DNA of 64,000 nucleotides from Charina bottae (lineage: Eukaryota; Chordata; Lepidosauria; Squamata; Charinaidae), in assembly GCA_023362775.1 (NCBI GenBank), contig JALMGJ010000003.1, positions 182,253,725 to 182,317,724 of the forward strand, read 5' to 3'. Below are positions 9,671 to 20,302 of the stretch, in pieces (the first letter of the stretch is position 1; each line of letters begins with the position of its first letter). Position numbers and translations under genes: made by a program. A model generated the notes under the pieces. It searched no databases. It saw only the letters and a program-made list of their open reading frames with translations, and was not told the DNA's origin.

Positions 9671-10430
9671 GGTTATGGGAAGAATGTCGGGGCGAGCGGA
9701 TGGAGCGGCCTGCTTCTTCTCCTAGACACCAGTGATCCTTAGGCTGTATAGTAAATAGACACTCACACAGAGATTATATAAAATAGCCTATTTACTTATA
9801 TACATACGTATTTACAGATCACTTCCACACAGGTAACAAATGATAAACCAACGATACAGCATACACGAGGTAGAATGAGAATAAATGAGAAGAAAGAATT
9901 ACAGGACATCTCTGTATTTATATACTGTATAAACTGACCAATCACCTTATAGGTCACTCTCATTATCCACCGCACCCAACTTAACTCTAAGCACCTGTTG
10001 TATGAGTCACACACTGACACATCATCCCTACAACAATGGCTGCTAATTGGGTGACTCTGCAGAATATTTCCCCTCTCACCTAAATATCAAGCCTCTCAAT
10101 ATAATTTATATCTAGCTGTAAATTCCTGGGTATATCAAACCCCAACAAAGAAAGAAATTGCTTTATTAAGATTGAGGAAATACTGCACTAACAATCAAAT
10201 CATGCTATGAAATTGTTTTCAGTATGCCATTGTACCTCCATGGAGCAAGCAAGTTTAAGGGATTTTACAGAAACATCTCTAGACATTTCTATTAAACATG
10301 CATGATAATTTTCTCCATACTAATTTCATTCCTGAATATGTCTCTGCATCTTCAGGGCTTTTTCTTCATCCTTCATTCATATATGTTAACTATAGCAACA
10401 GCGGTACAGTTTTTGCCCAGTAATTCAGGC
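9671..10430 (+). repeat. Tandem duplication, second copy, split by a solo LTR
   Basis: The copy starts GGTTATGGGAAGAA at 9671-9684, is interrupted by the LTR at 9685-10147, and resumes after the target duplication at 10153. It ends at the CCCAG at 10430. Confidence 0.82.
9685..10147. mobile_element. Solo LTR (463 bp)
   Basis: Begins TGTCGGGG and ends CCCCAACA, short inverted termini of TG...CA type, with a 5-bp target duplication AAGAA at 9680-9684 and 10148-10152. TATA-like and AATAAA-like strings exist on both strands, so orientation is unresolved. No internal retroviral or gypsy coding sequence is adjacent. Confidence 0.72.
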
Positions 10431-10676
10431 TCCATTACTTCCATCTATCCAGGATCTATTATTTCCCAATGCAGATTGTAAGAAGAACCTCTGAAATATA
10501 GTCTCCTTAGTTGTATATGTCTCCTTGGCTACATATGGCTGCAATTTTAAGCCCACTCATTTACCCCGCTTTGGTGTAAAGAAAAATTACAAAGGCAGCT
10601 ACATGCTATCTGTTGAATCTAATGACTACATTCACCAAACTTCCTAAGATATTGTTTGCTTAACTATAGTTTAAGG

Positions 10677-10935
10677 CATAGCTTTCCAAATTGTGTGTCG
10701 GGACACGTTAGTGTGTCGGATGCAGTTTCTGGGTGTGTCGTGGCTGCTGCTGCCTCCGAGCCCTGCCAGGATTCCACGCAGGTCCTAGTGCCTGCCTTGT
10801 GCCTTGCTGCCTCCAAACCTGCTGTGATTCCGCGCAGGTCCTAGTGCCTGCCTTGTGCCCTGCTGTAAGAGTGTGTCGCGAAATGATGCATGTCTAAAAA
10901 GTGTGTCACCAACATGAAAAGTTTGGAAAGCTCTG
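10677..10935 (+). mobile_element. hAT MITE, family B (GTGTGTCG-rich)
   Basis: Termini CATAGCTTTCCAAA and (reverse) CAGAGCTTTCCAAACT, flanked by the exact 8-bp duplication GTTTAAGG at 10669-10676 and 10936-10943. The interior has repeated GTGTGTCG and CAGGTCCTAGTGCCTGCC blocks and no transposase. Confidence 0.88.
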
Positions 10936-11341
10936 GTTTAAGGAATAAACAACATTTAGCTGAATGTACCCAGCATGCTAAAACAATATGGTTTGCTTGT
11001 TGGTGACTACTATGTGTGAACCCAGTTAGTTTGACTTTTTAAAAAGTTAAACCCAGTTAGTTTGACTGCTTTAAAAAGCAGCTGCCTTTTTATTCCATGT
11101 TTCAGACTTAACAGATCCTTCTCTTTGAGTACAATGCAAAGAGTTACACAAATATAAATAGTAATATGAAACTGAGGCTAAGTGTATGCCAAATCCTGGG
11201 TTCATAGTTGAGAAAAGGGTTATACTCATTTGTAACACTTTGTTCACTGGTTCATTTAGCCTCAAAACAAAAAGCTGGTCCTCACATATTGTCTACACCA
11301 TCTACACCATAACCTTACGTTTTTTCTCTTTTATTTTTCAG

Positions 11342-11464
11342 GATACAGTAAGTCTACCAGATTTAGACTGCATAAAGTTGGAGTTGCCTGTCTTTCTTAG
11401 CTGCCTTCTAGTCATCTGTTGGCCCTGTGAAATGCTGAAAATGAACTGTAGCTTCACATACTAA
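11342..11464 (+). other. Candidate terminal exon (unassigned)
   Basis: A long polypyrimidine tract and TTTTTCAG end at 11341. The following 40 codons (starting DTVSLPDLDCIKLELPVF) run to a TAA at 11462-11464. It enters in phase 0, compatible with the phase-0 end of the candidate exon at 8935-9048. The peptide is not recognised and contains a hydrophobic Cys-rich stretch. Chance is quite possible. Confidence 0.2.
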
Positions 11465-11537
11465 AATAATCATGGGTCAGGCTTTCTTATTCTGCTAGAT
11501 TGGGCATGATTTTAAACAGAATCTACTACTGTGACTA

Positions 11538-11770
11538 CAGTAGCATACATACTGGCTGACCTTGTCTGTCTTCAGAAGCTAAGCCGAATTGGGCCTGCTT
11601 AGTACTTGGATGAGAGACTACAAGGGCTATAAACTAGTATGGGAAGATGAAAAACATCCTGGAAGATGCCAGTGATGAATCACCTCCATATGTTGCCAAT
11701 AAAATTGCATGGATGTTTTTTAGTTGTCACCAGGAGTTGAATACAACTCAAGAACACCTTTACCTTTATT
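11538..11770 (+). mobile_element. 5S-rRNA-derived SINE with (ACCTTT) tail
   Basis: Bases about 11538-11640 follow 5S rRNA, including the internal promoter segments AGAAGCTAAGCC and GGGCCTGCTTAGTACTTGGA followed by TGAGAGAC. A SINE body follows (AATCACCTCCATATGTTGCC) and ends CACCTTTACCTTTATT. A true 5S gene is excluded by the non-5S 3' body and the many substitutions. Confidence 0.85.
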
Positions 11771-12260
11771 GTTCTCAGTTGATTCTAGGTGAATTTATTG
11801 TATTACAAAAGTCCATTTTAAATGTACGTACGATTTTGCAGGATAGTACTTGCAGCTTTGTATTTAAAAAACAAAAGATTTTTTAAAAACTGCTGTCATT
11901 CAGTCAATTATCAGTTTTAAATCAGTATTACCGCTGCCTCACCATAGATGAAAGGGATTGATAGAGCTAGCTGTCATCAGCAGGTTAAGCCTTACTTCCG
12001 AATCCCAAGGCACCGTGTCCTGGTAGCTCCATGCAGAAGTTAAAAGCCTTAGGGACAATAAAGAACCCTGTAGGTTTTCATACCATACCAGCAGTCCTGG
12101 AGCACCACCTTCTGGAAGGATCTCAAAGAGCATCAAATTTTATAAAAAGAACTGACTAAAGAATCAAAATCAGAAACACACAAAAATTCTAAATGTCTAT
12201 AAATATTTTTCATTAGTCGAAGTACAACAAAGGGGAAGTTAGAAACTAATATTTATCTGT
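11771..12260. other. No feature recognised
   Basis: Unique-looking sequence between the 5S SINE and the microsatellite; no supported gene. Confidence 0.45.
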
Positions 12261-12387
12261 AATGTTTCTTCTTCTTCCTCCTCCTCCTCCTCCTCCTCCT
12301 CCTCCTCCTCCTCCTCCTCCTCCTCCTCCTCTTCTTCTTCTTCTTCTTCTTCTTCTTCTTCTTCTTCTTCTTCTTCTTCTTCTTCTA
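12261..12387 (+). repeat. Compound (CTT)n(CTC)n(CTT)n microsatellite
   Basis: A pure polypyrimidine run of about 125 bp: TTC units, then about twenty CCT units, then about twenty TTC units. Such tracts can form triplex (H-) DNA. Frames over it give artificial poly-Pro/poly-Leu ORFs. Confidence 0.97.
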
Positions 12388-12660
12388 CAAATAGTGGAAA
12401 TTTTGGCACTTATCTCAGAGATTCAAATCCTTACATTGTTAAAATAATTTAATGTACTTTATTTTTTAAATTTTTCATCAACAATATACTGAGCAATAAT
12501 TGTACAATCTTGTAACTCCTTTGTCCATCTATAGATACTATATTTCTTTTCTTTTCTCCTTTTGCTTCCTTGTTCACTCTTTTTCTTTTAAAAAAATATA
12601 ATTAATACATTTTTTTTTTAAAAAAAACTATAATTACAATGTTTTTCATGCACCTTGTAT

Positions 12661-12760
12661 TTTGTTGTTGTTCAGTCGTCTAGTCGTGTCCGACTCTTCG
12701 TGACCTCATGGACCATAGCACGCCAGGCCTTCCTGTCCTCCACTGTCTCTCGGAGTTTTA
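12661..12760 (-). mobile_element. BovB/RTE 3' end fragment
   Basis: The + strand reads GTTGTTGTTCAGTCGTCTAG then GTGTCCGACTCTTCGTGACC, the reverse of the BovB 3' terminus. It resembles the 63588-63870 fragment more than copies 1 and 2. Only the last 100 bp is present. Confidence 0.85.
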
Positions 12761-12884
12761 CCATGTTATAAATGGAATTAAATAACTATATAAACAATTG
12801 CTGGTGTCAGCGAAGTTATAATAAGTTCTAAAAAATTTCTAAAAAGTTATAATGAGTTCTAAAAAGATTCTCATGATCATCCGT

Positions 12885-13995
12885 CACCACGGGATGAGGT
12901 ATCATCAATACGCTGATGATACCCAATTATACATCTCCGTCCCAGGTGAGGTAAGTGATGCTGTGACTGCCCTCTCTCGGTGCCTGGGGGCTGTGGGGGT
13001 CTGGATGGGGAACAACAGGCTTCAACTGAACCCTGGTAAGACGGAGTGGCTGTGGGTTAATGGCTCCTCAGAATCCGGGAAATTGTCATCTTTAGTTCTG
13101 GATGGGGTTGCACTGCTCCAGACAGAGCTGGTGCGGAATCTGGGGGTCCTCCTGGATTCACGACTCCTGCTCGAAGAGCAGGTGGCAGTCGTGGCCAGGA
13201 GGGCCTATGCGCAACTTCGTGTTGTGCACCAGTTACACCCTTTCCTGGATCGGGAAGCCCTCCAAACAGTCACTCATGCCCTGGTCATCTCCCATATAGA
13301 CTATTGCAATGCGCTGTACATGGGGCTACCCTTGAAGAGTGTCTGGAAGCTACAACTGGTCCAGAAAGCGGCCGCGCGGGCAATTCTTGGTGCGCCAAGA
13401 TCGGCATATGTAACACCTTTGCTGCACGAGCTGCATTGGGTACCAGTTTGCTTCCGGGTCCAATTCAAGGTGTTGGTTATCACCTTTAAAGCCCTACATG
13501 GCATGGGTCCAGGTTACCTGAGGGACCATCTCATCCCCATCGCATCAACCCATCCCACCCGATCATGCAGAGAGGGCATGTTACGGACCCCATATGTAAG
13601 AGAATTCCATTTGGCGGGGTCCTGGAAGCGGGCCTTCTCTGCAGTGGCTCCCGCCCTTTGGAACATTTTGCCCCCAGAGGTGAGGCAAGCCCCATCACTC
13701 CTGGCCTTCCAGAAGACCTTGAAGACCTGGCTCTGCCACCGTGCTTGAGACGGGGAGGGGAGTAGTTATTCCTGAGGATGGCTGGCGTCTTAGAGTGCTC
13801 CCCACATCTATACGATCTTTTATTACCATCTGGATTGTTATTTTATATTTATATGTTGCATTTGTATGTATATTTTATATATTATTATGACTATTGTTTT
13901 TAATCTGTTTTAACTTGTTAGCTGTGTTGTAAACCGCCCAGAGTCCCTCCTTTGGGGGGACATGGGCGGTGGCAAAATTTGAAAAATAAATAAAA
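12885..13995 (+). mobile_element. L2-like (CR1/L2 superclade) LINE, 5'-truncated
   Basis: An open frame (12852-13748) reads the C-terminal half of the RT: YADDTQLYI (motif C) near 12910, VRNLGVLLDS, DYCNALYMGLP, LVQKAAARAILG, ELHWVPV, FKALHGMGPGYLRD and AFSAVAPALWN, then a stop. This order is diagnostic of L2-type LINEs. The 3' UTR has a conserved hairpin (AACCGCCC with GGGCGGT, 13932-13971) and an (AAATA)n tail near 13983-14003. Endonuclease and most RT palm motifs are missing by 5' truncation. The remaining 280 codons have no stop, so the copy is fairly young. Confidence 0.9.
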
Positions 13996-14396
13996 TAAAT
14001 AAATGACTCAAAACAGGGTCTGATTCCAATTTTGGGAATTGTTGTTTTCTAGCCAGGCATTACAATATTTAGTATAAGTTCTAACGGGTTTTTTTTTTTA
14101 ATCTCTGAAAGACATTTGTAATATGATAGCAATGTTTTGGGGAAACCCAGTCTTTTTAAAAATCAAAGGTCAGATTCCCAGATAGTGTATGAAATGTGGA
14201 GAAAGTGGAGGCATAATATAAAGCTAGAATCTAGGATCATCCAGTGAAGTTGAATGAAGATAGAAAAGGAAGTACTGTTTCATAAATCATTGTTAAACTA
14301 CGCAGCTCACTACCACAAGATGTCATTAAGCCTACCTTCCTGGCATGTTTTTTAAAGACTATTAGACAAAATTCATGGAGTTTAAGGCTATCAATC
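13996..14396. other. No feature recognised
   Basis: Unique-looking sequence between two L2-type tails. Confidence 0.4.
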
Positions 14397-14420
14397 ATGA
14401 TAGTTTGTTTGTTTGTTTGT

Positions 14421-14459
<39 letters not shown>

Positions 14460-14590
14460 TTGGATTTCTATAACCGCCCATCTCCCCCTCAAGGAGGGAC
14501 TCTGGGCGGTTCACAACACAATATCCACAAAATATAATAAAAACTATGATAAAAATAGAATTAGAATAAATTACAATAAAATAAAATAAA
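14397..14590 (-). repeat. L2-like LINE 3' tail with (ATTT)n
   Basis: On the + strand, (GTTT)n(ATTT)n at 14404-14461 is followed by the reverse of the L2 3' hairpin (ACCGCCC to GGGCGGT at 14472-14509). Confidence 0.8.
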
Positions 14591-14726
14591 ATCCAAGAGG
14601 CAGATAGTTCTAAAGTGACATTGACTATGGTTAAAATTAAATAACTAAGGTGGCTCTAAGGAATCAGCCATCCCCAGGTTTGACTGCTTTCCTTTTTGCC
14701 CCAGGCTATTGGGAACATTTTGTTAT

Positions 14727-14865
14727 AACATATAATAATATATATAATTATATAATATATAATTAATGTATTATATAATATATAATATAATATATAATTA
14801 AATAATAATATATAATTATATAATTATATAATAATAACATATAGTTATTAATTATATATAATTTC
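14727..14865. repeat. AT low-complexity tract
   Basis: About 140 bp almost entirely of TATAAT and ATATATAAT-type units. Confidence 0.9.
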
Positions 14866-15271
14866 TTGTGCTTTTCGATTAGCAAGTACAAAGAAATACA
14901 CATGGAGTTGCTCTGTCGTGCCCATGGGCTTCCTAAAAACATTTGGTTGGCTAGGGAAAAGGATGTTGGCTAGATAGTCCTCTAATCTGACCCAGCAAGG
15001 AACTTCTCTTCTTTTTATAATCTTAATATAACATTTTTAGGACAACAGAATGTCTAACTCTTGAATCTCAGTTATTGGTCTAACGTGTTCCTTAGTAAAC
15101 CTTGGAATTTTGCAAGGAAAGAAAGTATGATTTGACTTTAACGCTGTGGGGTGTGCCCCAAATCCTGTGTTCATTTTCATATTCATAATTTAGCATAGCA
15201 TGTCAGCACCCTCTAGTGATGCTTTGGAGTAATACACATTGAGGCACAGAAGTAGCTAACTCTGGAGTAGG
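14866..15271. other. No feature recognised
   Basis: Unique-looking sequence. One CTCF-like core (CACTAGAGGG on the minus strand) lies near 15210. Confidence 0.4.
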
Positions 15272-15279
15272 CTCTATCG

Positions 15280-15367
15280 CAGTGTTTCTCAACCTTGGCT
15301 GGCTGGCTGGGGAATTCTGGGAGTTGAAGTCCACACATCTTCAAGTTGCCAAGGTTGAGAAACACTG
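15280..15367 (+). mobile_element. Palindromic hAT MITE (CAGTGTTTCTCAACC ends)
   Basis: The termini CAGTGTTTCTCAACCTTGGC and its reverse enclose the GGGAATTCTGGGAGTTGAAG segment. Flanking 8-mers CTCTATCG and CTCTACCA share the first five bases and the central TA. Confidence 0.75.
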
Positions 15368-15780
15368 CTCTACCATGTACAAATGAAAATTTACCAACTC
15401 AGCTGACATGTGATGGGGAGGAGTGGTTAGGTTTTGTTCATTACATATCACTTGAACTCAAAAACAAGTTTCTCTTAACAGAAGGATTTTAGAGGAGGGG
15501 GGAAAGAAAAATTTAAGTTCAAAGAGAGAAATCAAAATTGACCAGTCATAATTTAGAATGACCTTATAAGATATTTTTTCAGGTGATTCCTTCGGTTCTT
15601 ATATGGCATAAAACTGAATTTTATGGGATAAGGACTTACATAGACTTTGAGCCAAGAGGTTCTTCATTTACTTACACAGCCTAGCATAGGAAAGGGGAAG
15701 GCTGGGTTTGTCAAAACATACTTTGAATGCCCAATCCCTGTTTCAATACATTGTATCTCAGGATTATAAAATCTTTTATA

Positions 15781-16030
15781 CAGGTGGTCCTCAGCTTACA
15801 ACAGCAGTCCTGGTTACCATCGTTAAGTGAGAACCACATGGGTCATTAAGCAAGGACCTCACATGACCACGACTTCTGACTTCCTGCTGGCTTTGCTTGT
15901 GGGAACATTGGAAATCAAAATCACTGTGGGGACGCTGCAATGGCCAGAGGACCAGTTGTGAGTCCCCCCTTGTTCAGCACCGTCGTAACTTTGGTTGCTG
16001 AATGAATGGATGTTACCCGAGGACTACCTG
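15781..16030 (+). mobile_element. Tc1/mariner (Tigger/pogo-like) non-autonomous element
   Basis: Inverted ends CAGGTGGTCCTCAGCTTAC and CAGGTAGTCCTCGGGTAAC (reverse) with TA on both sides (15779-15780 and 16031-16032). 250 bp, no transposase. A related right end lies at 49425-49523. Confidence 0.75.
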
Positions 16031-16039
16031 TAAAAGTGC

Positions 16040-16564
16040 TATGAAAGATACAGTGCTGTAGAAATACATCACCAGTCAGAGTACTCCACACTATAAATCC
16101 AGGTGTTTTTCACTGAGGTGCGCTTCTGTTGAATCAGAAGCCCATTGCTTTGTTGCCTGCATATCATACAGACCTTTATTTATTCCACCTAGCATAGATT
16201 TCCTCGTGTATAGTAATGACTGTGATCACATTTCACAGCCACTTAGAGTCTAAATCATTTAACTATTAGCCAAGTCTTGAAACAACTTCATCTTAGCAGA
16301 TCCCAAAGTGCTCTGCGTGTAATAACTGCCCTGAGTTACCCCACTATTGAAATGTGATCACAAAAGCAAGAGCTGTCTTACATGTTGCCCGTAAAATGAA
16401 TGCTGGCAATTGAAACAAATCCTTCCTTCCAGTCTCCAATAGCAGGCACTCCAATCTAGTCTTTAAAATTGTCCTGTTTTCTCTAGAACACTCTCCTATC
16501 AATTCCCAAATTCCTTATGGAGCGTTTTCTGATGCTTTTGTACATGAATCATTCATCAGAAACA
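16040..16564. other. No feature recognised
   Basis: Unique-looking sequence; no supported gene. Confidence 0.4.
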
Positions 16565-16572
16565 CACTAAAC

Positions 16573-16881
16573 CAGGGTTTCTCAACCAGGGTTCCGTGGC
16601 ACCCTAGGGTTCCATGAGAGGTCACTAGGGGTTCCCTGGGAGATCACAGTTTATTTAAAAAATTATTTCAAATAAGGCCAACTTCACATTAAAGAGGTAA
16701 GTTTCATTCTTTATTTTCAGTTTAAGAACACTGTTAATGCATATATACAGGCATACACATGAAACAAATATAATAATTTTGTAACTTCTGGCCTATATTT
16801 GAGCCTGGATGTGCAGGGGTTCCCCGAGGCCTGAAAAACATTCCAAGGGTTCCTCCAGGGTCAAAAGGTTGAGAAAGGCTG
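16573..16881 (+). mobile_element. hAT MITE, family C
   Basis: Ends CAGGGTTTCTCAACCAGGG and, reversed, CAGCCTTTCTCAACCTTTTG. The 8-bp duplication CACTAAAC/CACTAAGC (16565-16572 and 16882-16889) has one mismatch. 309 bp without transposase. Further copies lie at 23480-23613 and 28267-30698. Confidence 0.88.
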
Positions 16882-16889
16882 CACTAAGC

Positions 16890-18112
16890 CATAGTTCCTC
16901 GAATAACTCACAGTGGCAGCATTCATACAGTATTCAGTGCCATAAACCAGAGATGTAGAACCTGAGGCCCCAAATCTCTGCTCCCAAGACCACAAAGGAT
17001 TGTCACCTAATTTTAGTTTCTCAGTGATAGAGGGGGAAATCACTAAATACATGACTGGAGAGTCATCATATTCTTAAATTAAATATGTAAATGAGATTAG
17101 ATGGACTTTAATTTTTTCCCTAGTTCCATCCATTATTTTTAGTGTGGTCTTTGGTGAAGTGAGGCTCTCAGCCTGGAAAAAGTTGTCTACCCTTGACATA
17201 AGCCATAGTTTGTAAATTACTATGGCTGGATTCACACATTATGCAAAGCCAATACAATTGAACCACATTAAGTCTTAGTATGATGTATGAAGACTCATTT
17301 AAAGAAGCAAATAGGTATATCTATTGTTTCCTTTCTTATAGAGTATCTGGTCTGGGTTTTTTTAAGGGGTGGGGGTCGATTCTTACATTTAAAAAAATAA
17401 CTTTTAACTGAGAGCACAGATTCAGTGATTATCTGGACAACTGCCTGAAGAAAATATTTTACCATATTTTTATATACCTAGAACACAGCCTACATGTTTC
17501 AAGTGTTCTTCATTTTCAAGTAATTTACCTTTCCAATATTTATGGTGTTCTTTTTACCTAATGACAGAATGCATCAGTAAAGTATCTGCTGTTGCTTTGG
17601 AACTAAATAGAATTGCTGTGACCTTGAGTTCTGTGATTACAAACAACAATTAAGATCAATAAAAGAGTGAATAGCCAGATATTATAGCTTAGAGAAGCTA
17701 ATCAATATATCTCAAGTGAAGTCTTCATTTATCTGCTTTATTTTAAAAAACCTGATAAGAATACAAGCCTATAAAAAACTCTAATACAAATATACTTTCA
17801 TGCATTGCATTAAACAATGTATTACAGAAGTTTGTTTCAAAACACAGCTTCTAATTAATGCAACAACATACTATAATGACAGAATCATCCTGTCAATAAA
17901 AGGACACTCCTTCGGTGGTTAGATATGTTCCTATCATCCTAGACTTTTTCCTTTTGTTTTCTAAATTAATCACCAAGACCTTCAGGTTATAAAGAGAAAA
18001 GGTGCTCCTTGTATTTCACGCTGTCTGCTCTTTTGGTAGCTATTATGCACTGAATGGAAGAGACTGTTCCAGTCATGGAAATTCTTCTCTGCTATCTGGA
18101 AACCTTCTAGGT
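16890..18112. other. No feature recognised
   Basis: AT-rich unique-looking sequence; no supported gene or repeat. Confidence 0.45.
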
Positions 18113-18225
18113 CAGGGCTTTCCAAACTATTCACGTTGGCGACACACCAACGGCGGCGCGCGAAAACCCGGAAGCGCCACCACTGCGGCATACGAAAACC
18201 CGGAAGTGCCGCTTTTTTTTAATTT
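18113..18225 (+). mobile_element. hAT family-B-like element, left end only
   Basis: Starts CAGGGCTTTCCAAACTATTC, preceded by TTCTAGGT (central TA). A CGAAAACCCGGAAG motif occurs twice. No right terminus was found. Confidence 0.55.
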
Positions 18226-18911
18226 ATTTTTTTTCAAGATAGCTGCTATGGAGATCGCAGGAGAGGAAGGAGGGGGTGCATTCCAGGGGGAGAAACGATC
18301 TTACAGTTTGGAGGACCTTGGGCAGCCGGCCAAGAAGCTGAGACAGGACCCGCCTACAGGGGTATTTCTCCCTAGCACCTCTTGGCTTTGCTTAGTTTGG
18401 CAAGATTCTGTGTAAGGTAGAAACAATAGAGAGCTAGAGCTGAATTCCTTGGCTCAGCACTGTTTCTTTGCCTCGAACCCTGACAATAGCTGTGGCCTGG
18501 TCTATAAATATAGATGTGTTACATTTCTGTCTTAGTTTGAGGTCCCTGTTGCGGACCTTTTACAGGCTAATGGAAGTGTTTCACTTCAAAAATTGTAACT
18601 CTACATAGCCCATATTAAACAATGAATTGATCATAAAAACCTCAGAAGAAATTGTTTTGGAATTTTCATAGCACACTAGACAAATAGGCATTAAGAGATA
18701 TTTTAAAGCAAGCATAGTTAATGCATTGTTTACATTTTCATCAAGGGAGTGTTTTGCTTACCATCTTTTTCCCAGTTATATGATAAATAAATTGACATAT
18801 TTGTCTGCTAAACCCACATACACAAGGGCTTCATGGCCTGTGGTTGCTTGGCATTTGGAATGATTCTCAGTTATGGTCACCCAAGTAGTTATCCTGACAT
18901 ATATTGCAATA
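18226..18911. other. No feature recognised
   Basis: Includes a moderately GC-rich patch (18240-18420) with an open frame that I do not recognise; no support for a gene. Confidence 0.4.
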
Positions 18912-18961
18912 ATTGATTGACTGATTGATTGACTGATTGACTGATTGATTGATTGATTGAT
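18912..18961. repeat. (GATT)n/(GACT)n microsatellite
   Basis: About twelve 4-bp units of TGAT with TGAC variants. Confidence 0.95.
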
Positions 18962-18964
18962 CAA

Positions 18965-19140
18965 TGCACTTACATTCTGCCTTCCCTTCTCCCCTTATAA
19001 TACAAACCAAAGAGGGAAACACAAGAGAGCTTCTCTTCATTGTTTTAGCAAACCAACAAGCCCATAAGATAGTTTGGCTAAGAGTTAATGACCAGGCCAA
19101 CATCACCCAGTGAGCTCCATACTGAATAGGTGTTTGAACC
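18965..19140 (-). repeat. Old CORE-SINE-like fragment
   Basis: Contains CATTCTGCCTTCCC and, further on, AACATCACCCAGTGAGCTCC and GTGTTTGAACC, in the order and orientation of CORE/MIR-type SINE sequence of amniotes. Highly diverged. Confidence 0.4.
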
Positions 19141-19971
19141 AGCTACTCTGCACTGGTGTTCACACAATACAATCCATATCCACATCTCCAGTGTGAGGGG
19201 AAAATACAAATCATTGTAACTTTTCCACTGTTGGGCAAAAGAAAGATGGGGAAAAGACTATTGCACCTGGGAAAATAATTCCATAAAAATTGGCATTTTT
19301 CGTGGCTGTCTTTAAGCTATTTTTATTGTTCTTGTTTTTAAATCAGGATATCAAATAATAGATCTTGATGATTTAACTGAATGCTTAATTAGACGTAGAT
19401 GTGTTAGGACATAGTTCATGCCAGATAACTATTAACCAGAGTGGGATACTTTAAAGGACAGAAAATATAGATGAGAATTGGAGGCAAGCATTTCTTTTCC
19501 TGCCAAACTCCACAATTCTGGCTATATCATCATCCCCATTCCCAGAGTTTACTTTGGATGTCATAGTTTGGACAGTATAAAAGTACCTAAGGAAGAATGT
19601 TAATAATGAAAACAAATAGCAGGAACAGTTAACACCTTTCTACACTTGTCTCTTCTGATGCTGGTGTGCCTTTTTTTTAAACTATCCCATAGCAACTGCA
19701 ACCATGGCAGACACAATTTACTTATGTCTAGTATAGAATAGGGAAGTGAGGCTTTTTTCCCCCTACCATATTACCTCATTCGGGCTATGTGAGCCTAAGC
19801 AAGGCTACAAGGCCCATTCTCCGGTTAAATCTAGATAATGCTGAAATAGGGTTAGAAATAGTAATCCATAACAACCAATATAATATAATGTGTTCAAGCC
19901 TGGATTCACATCTTAACTTTTGTTGCTGAAGACATTTCAATCTTTCTCTGCTCAGATTTCAATCTGGTAAA
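19141..19971. other. No feature recognised
   Basis: AT-rich unique-looking sequence. Confidence 0.4.
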
Positions 19972-20302
19972 AAAGGTAAAGGTTCCCCCCGCACATTTGT
20001 GCAGTCGTGTCCGACTCTAGGGGCCGGTGCTCATCTCCGTTTGTTAGCCAAAGAGCCGGCGTTGTCCAAAGACGCTTCCACGGTCATGTGGCCGCATGAC
20101 GCACGCGGAACGCTGTTACCTACCCACCGAAGTGGTACCTATTAATCTACTTGCATTTGTATGCTTTCGAATTGCTAGGTTGGCAAGAGCTGGGGCAAGT
20201 GCGGGAGCTCACTCCGCACGCAGGGCTAGGGATTTGAACCTCCGAACTTGCGATCTTCCGATCGACAAGCCTGGCGTCTTACCCGCTGAGCCACCACGCC
20301 CT
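19972..20302 (-). mobile_element. Sauria-type tRNA-derived SINE, copy B
   Basis: Complete on the minus strand from the tRNA head (GTGGTGGCTCAGCGGGTAAG, box A) through the box B region (GGTTCAAATCC, one change) to the ACCTTTACC tail. The 3' domain contains AGAGTCGGACACGACTG. Confidence 0.92.

Noticed and set aside
11538..11640. 5S rRNA gene
   Set aside because: Diverged from 5S and fused to a SINE body with an ACCTTT tail, so it is a 5S-derived SINE.
12262..12447. Poly-Pro/poly-Leu ORF
   Set aside because: Direct translation of the CCT/CTT microsatellite.
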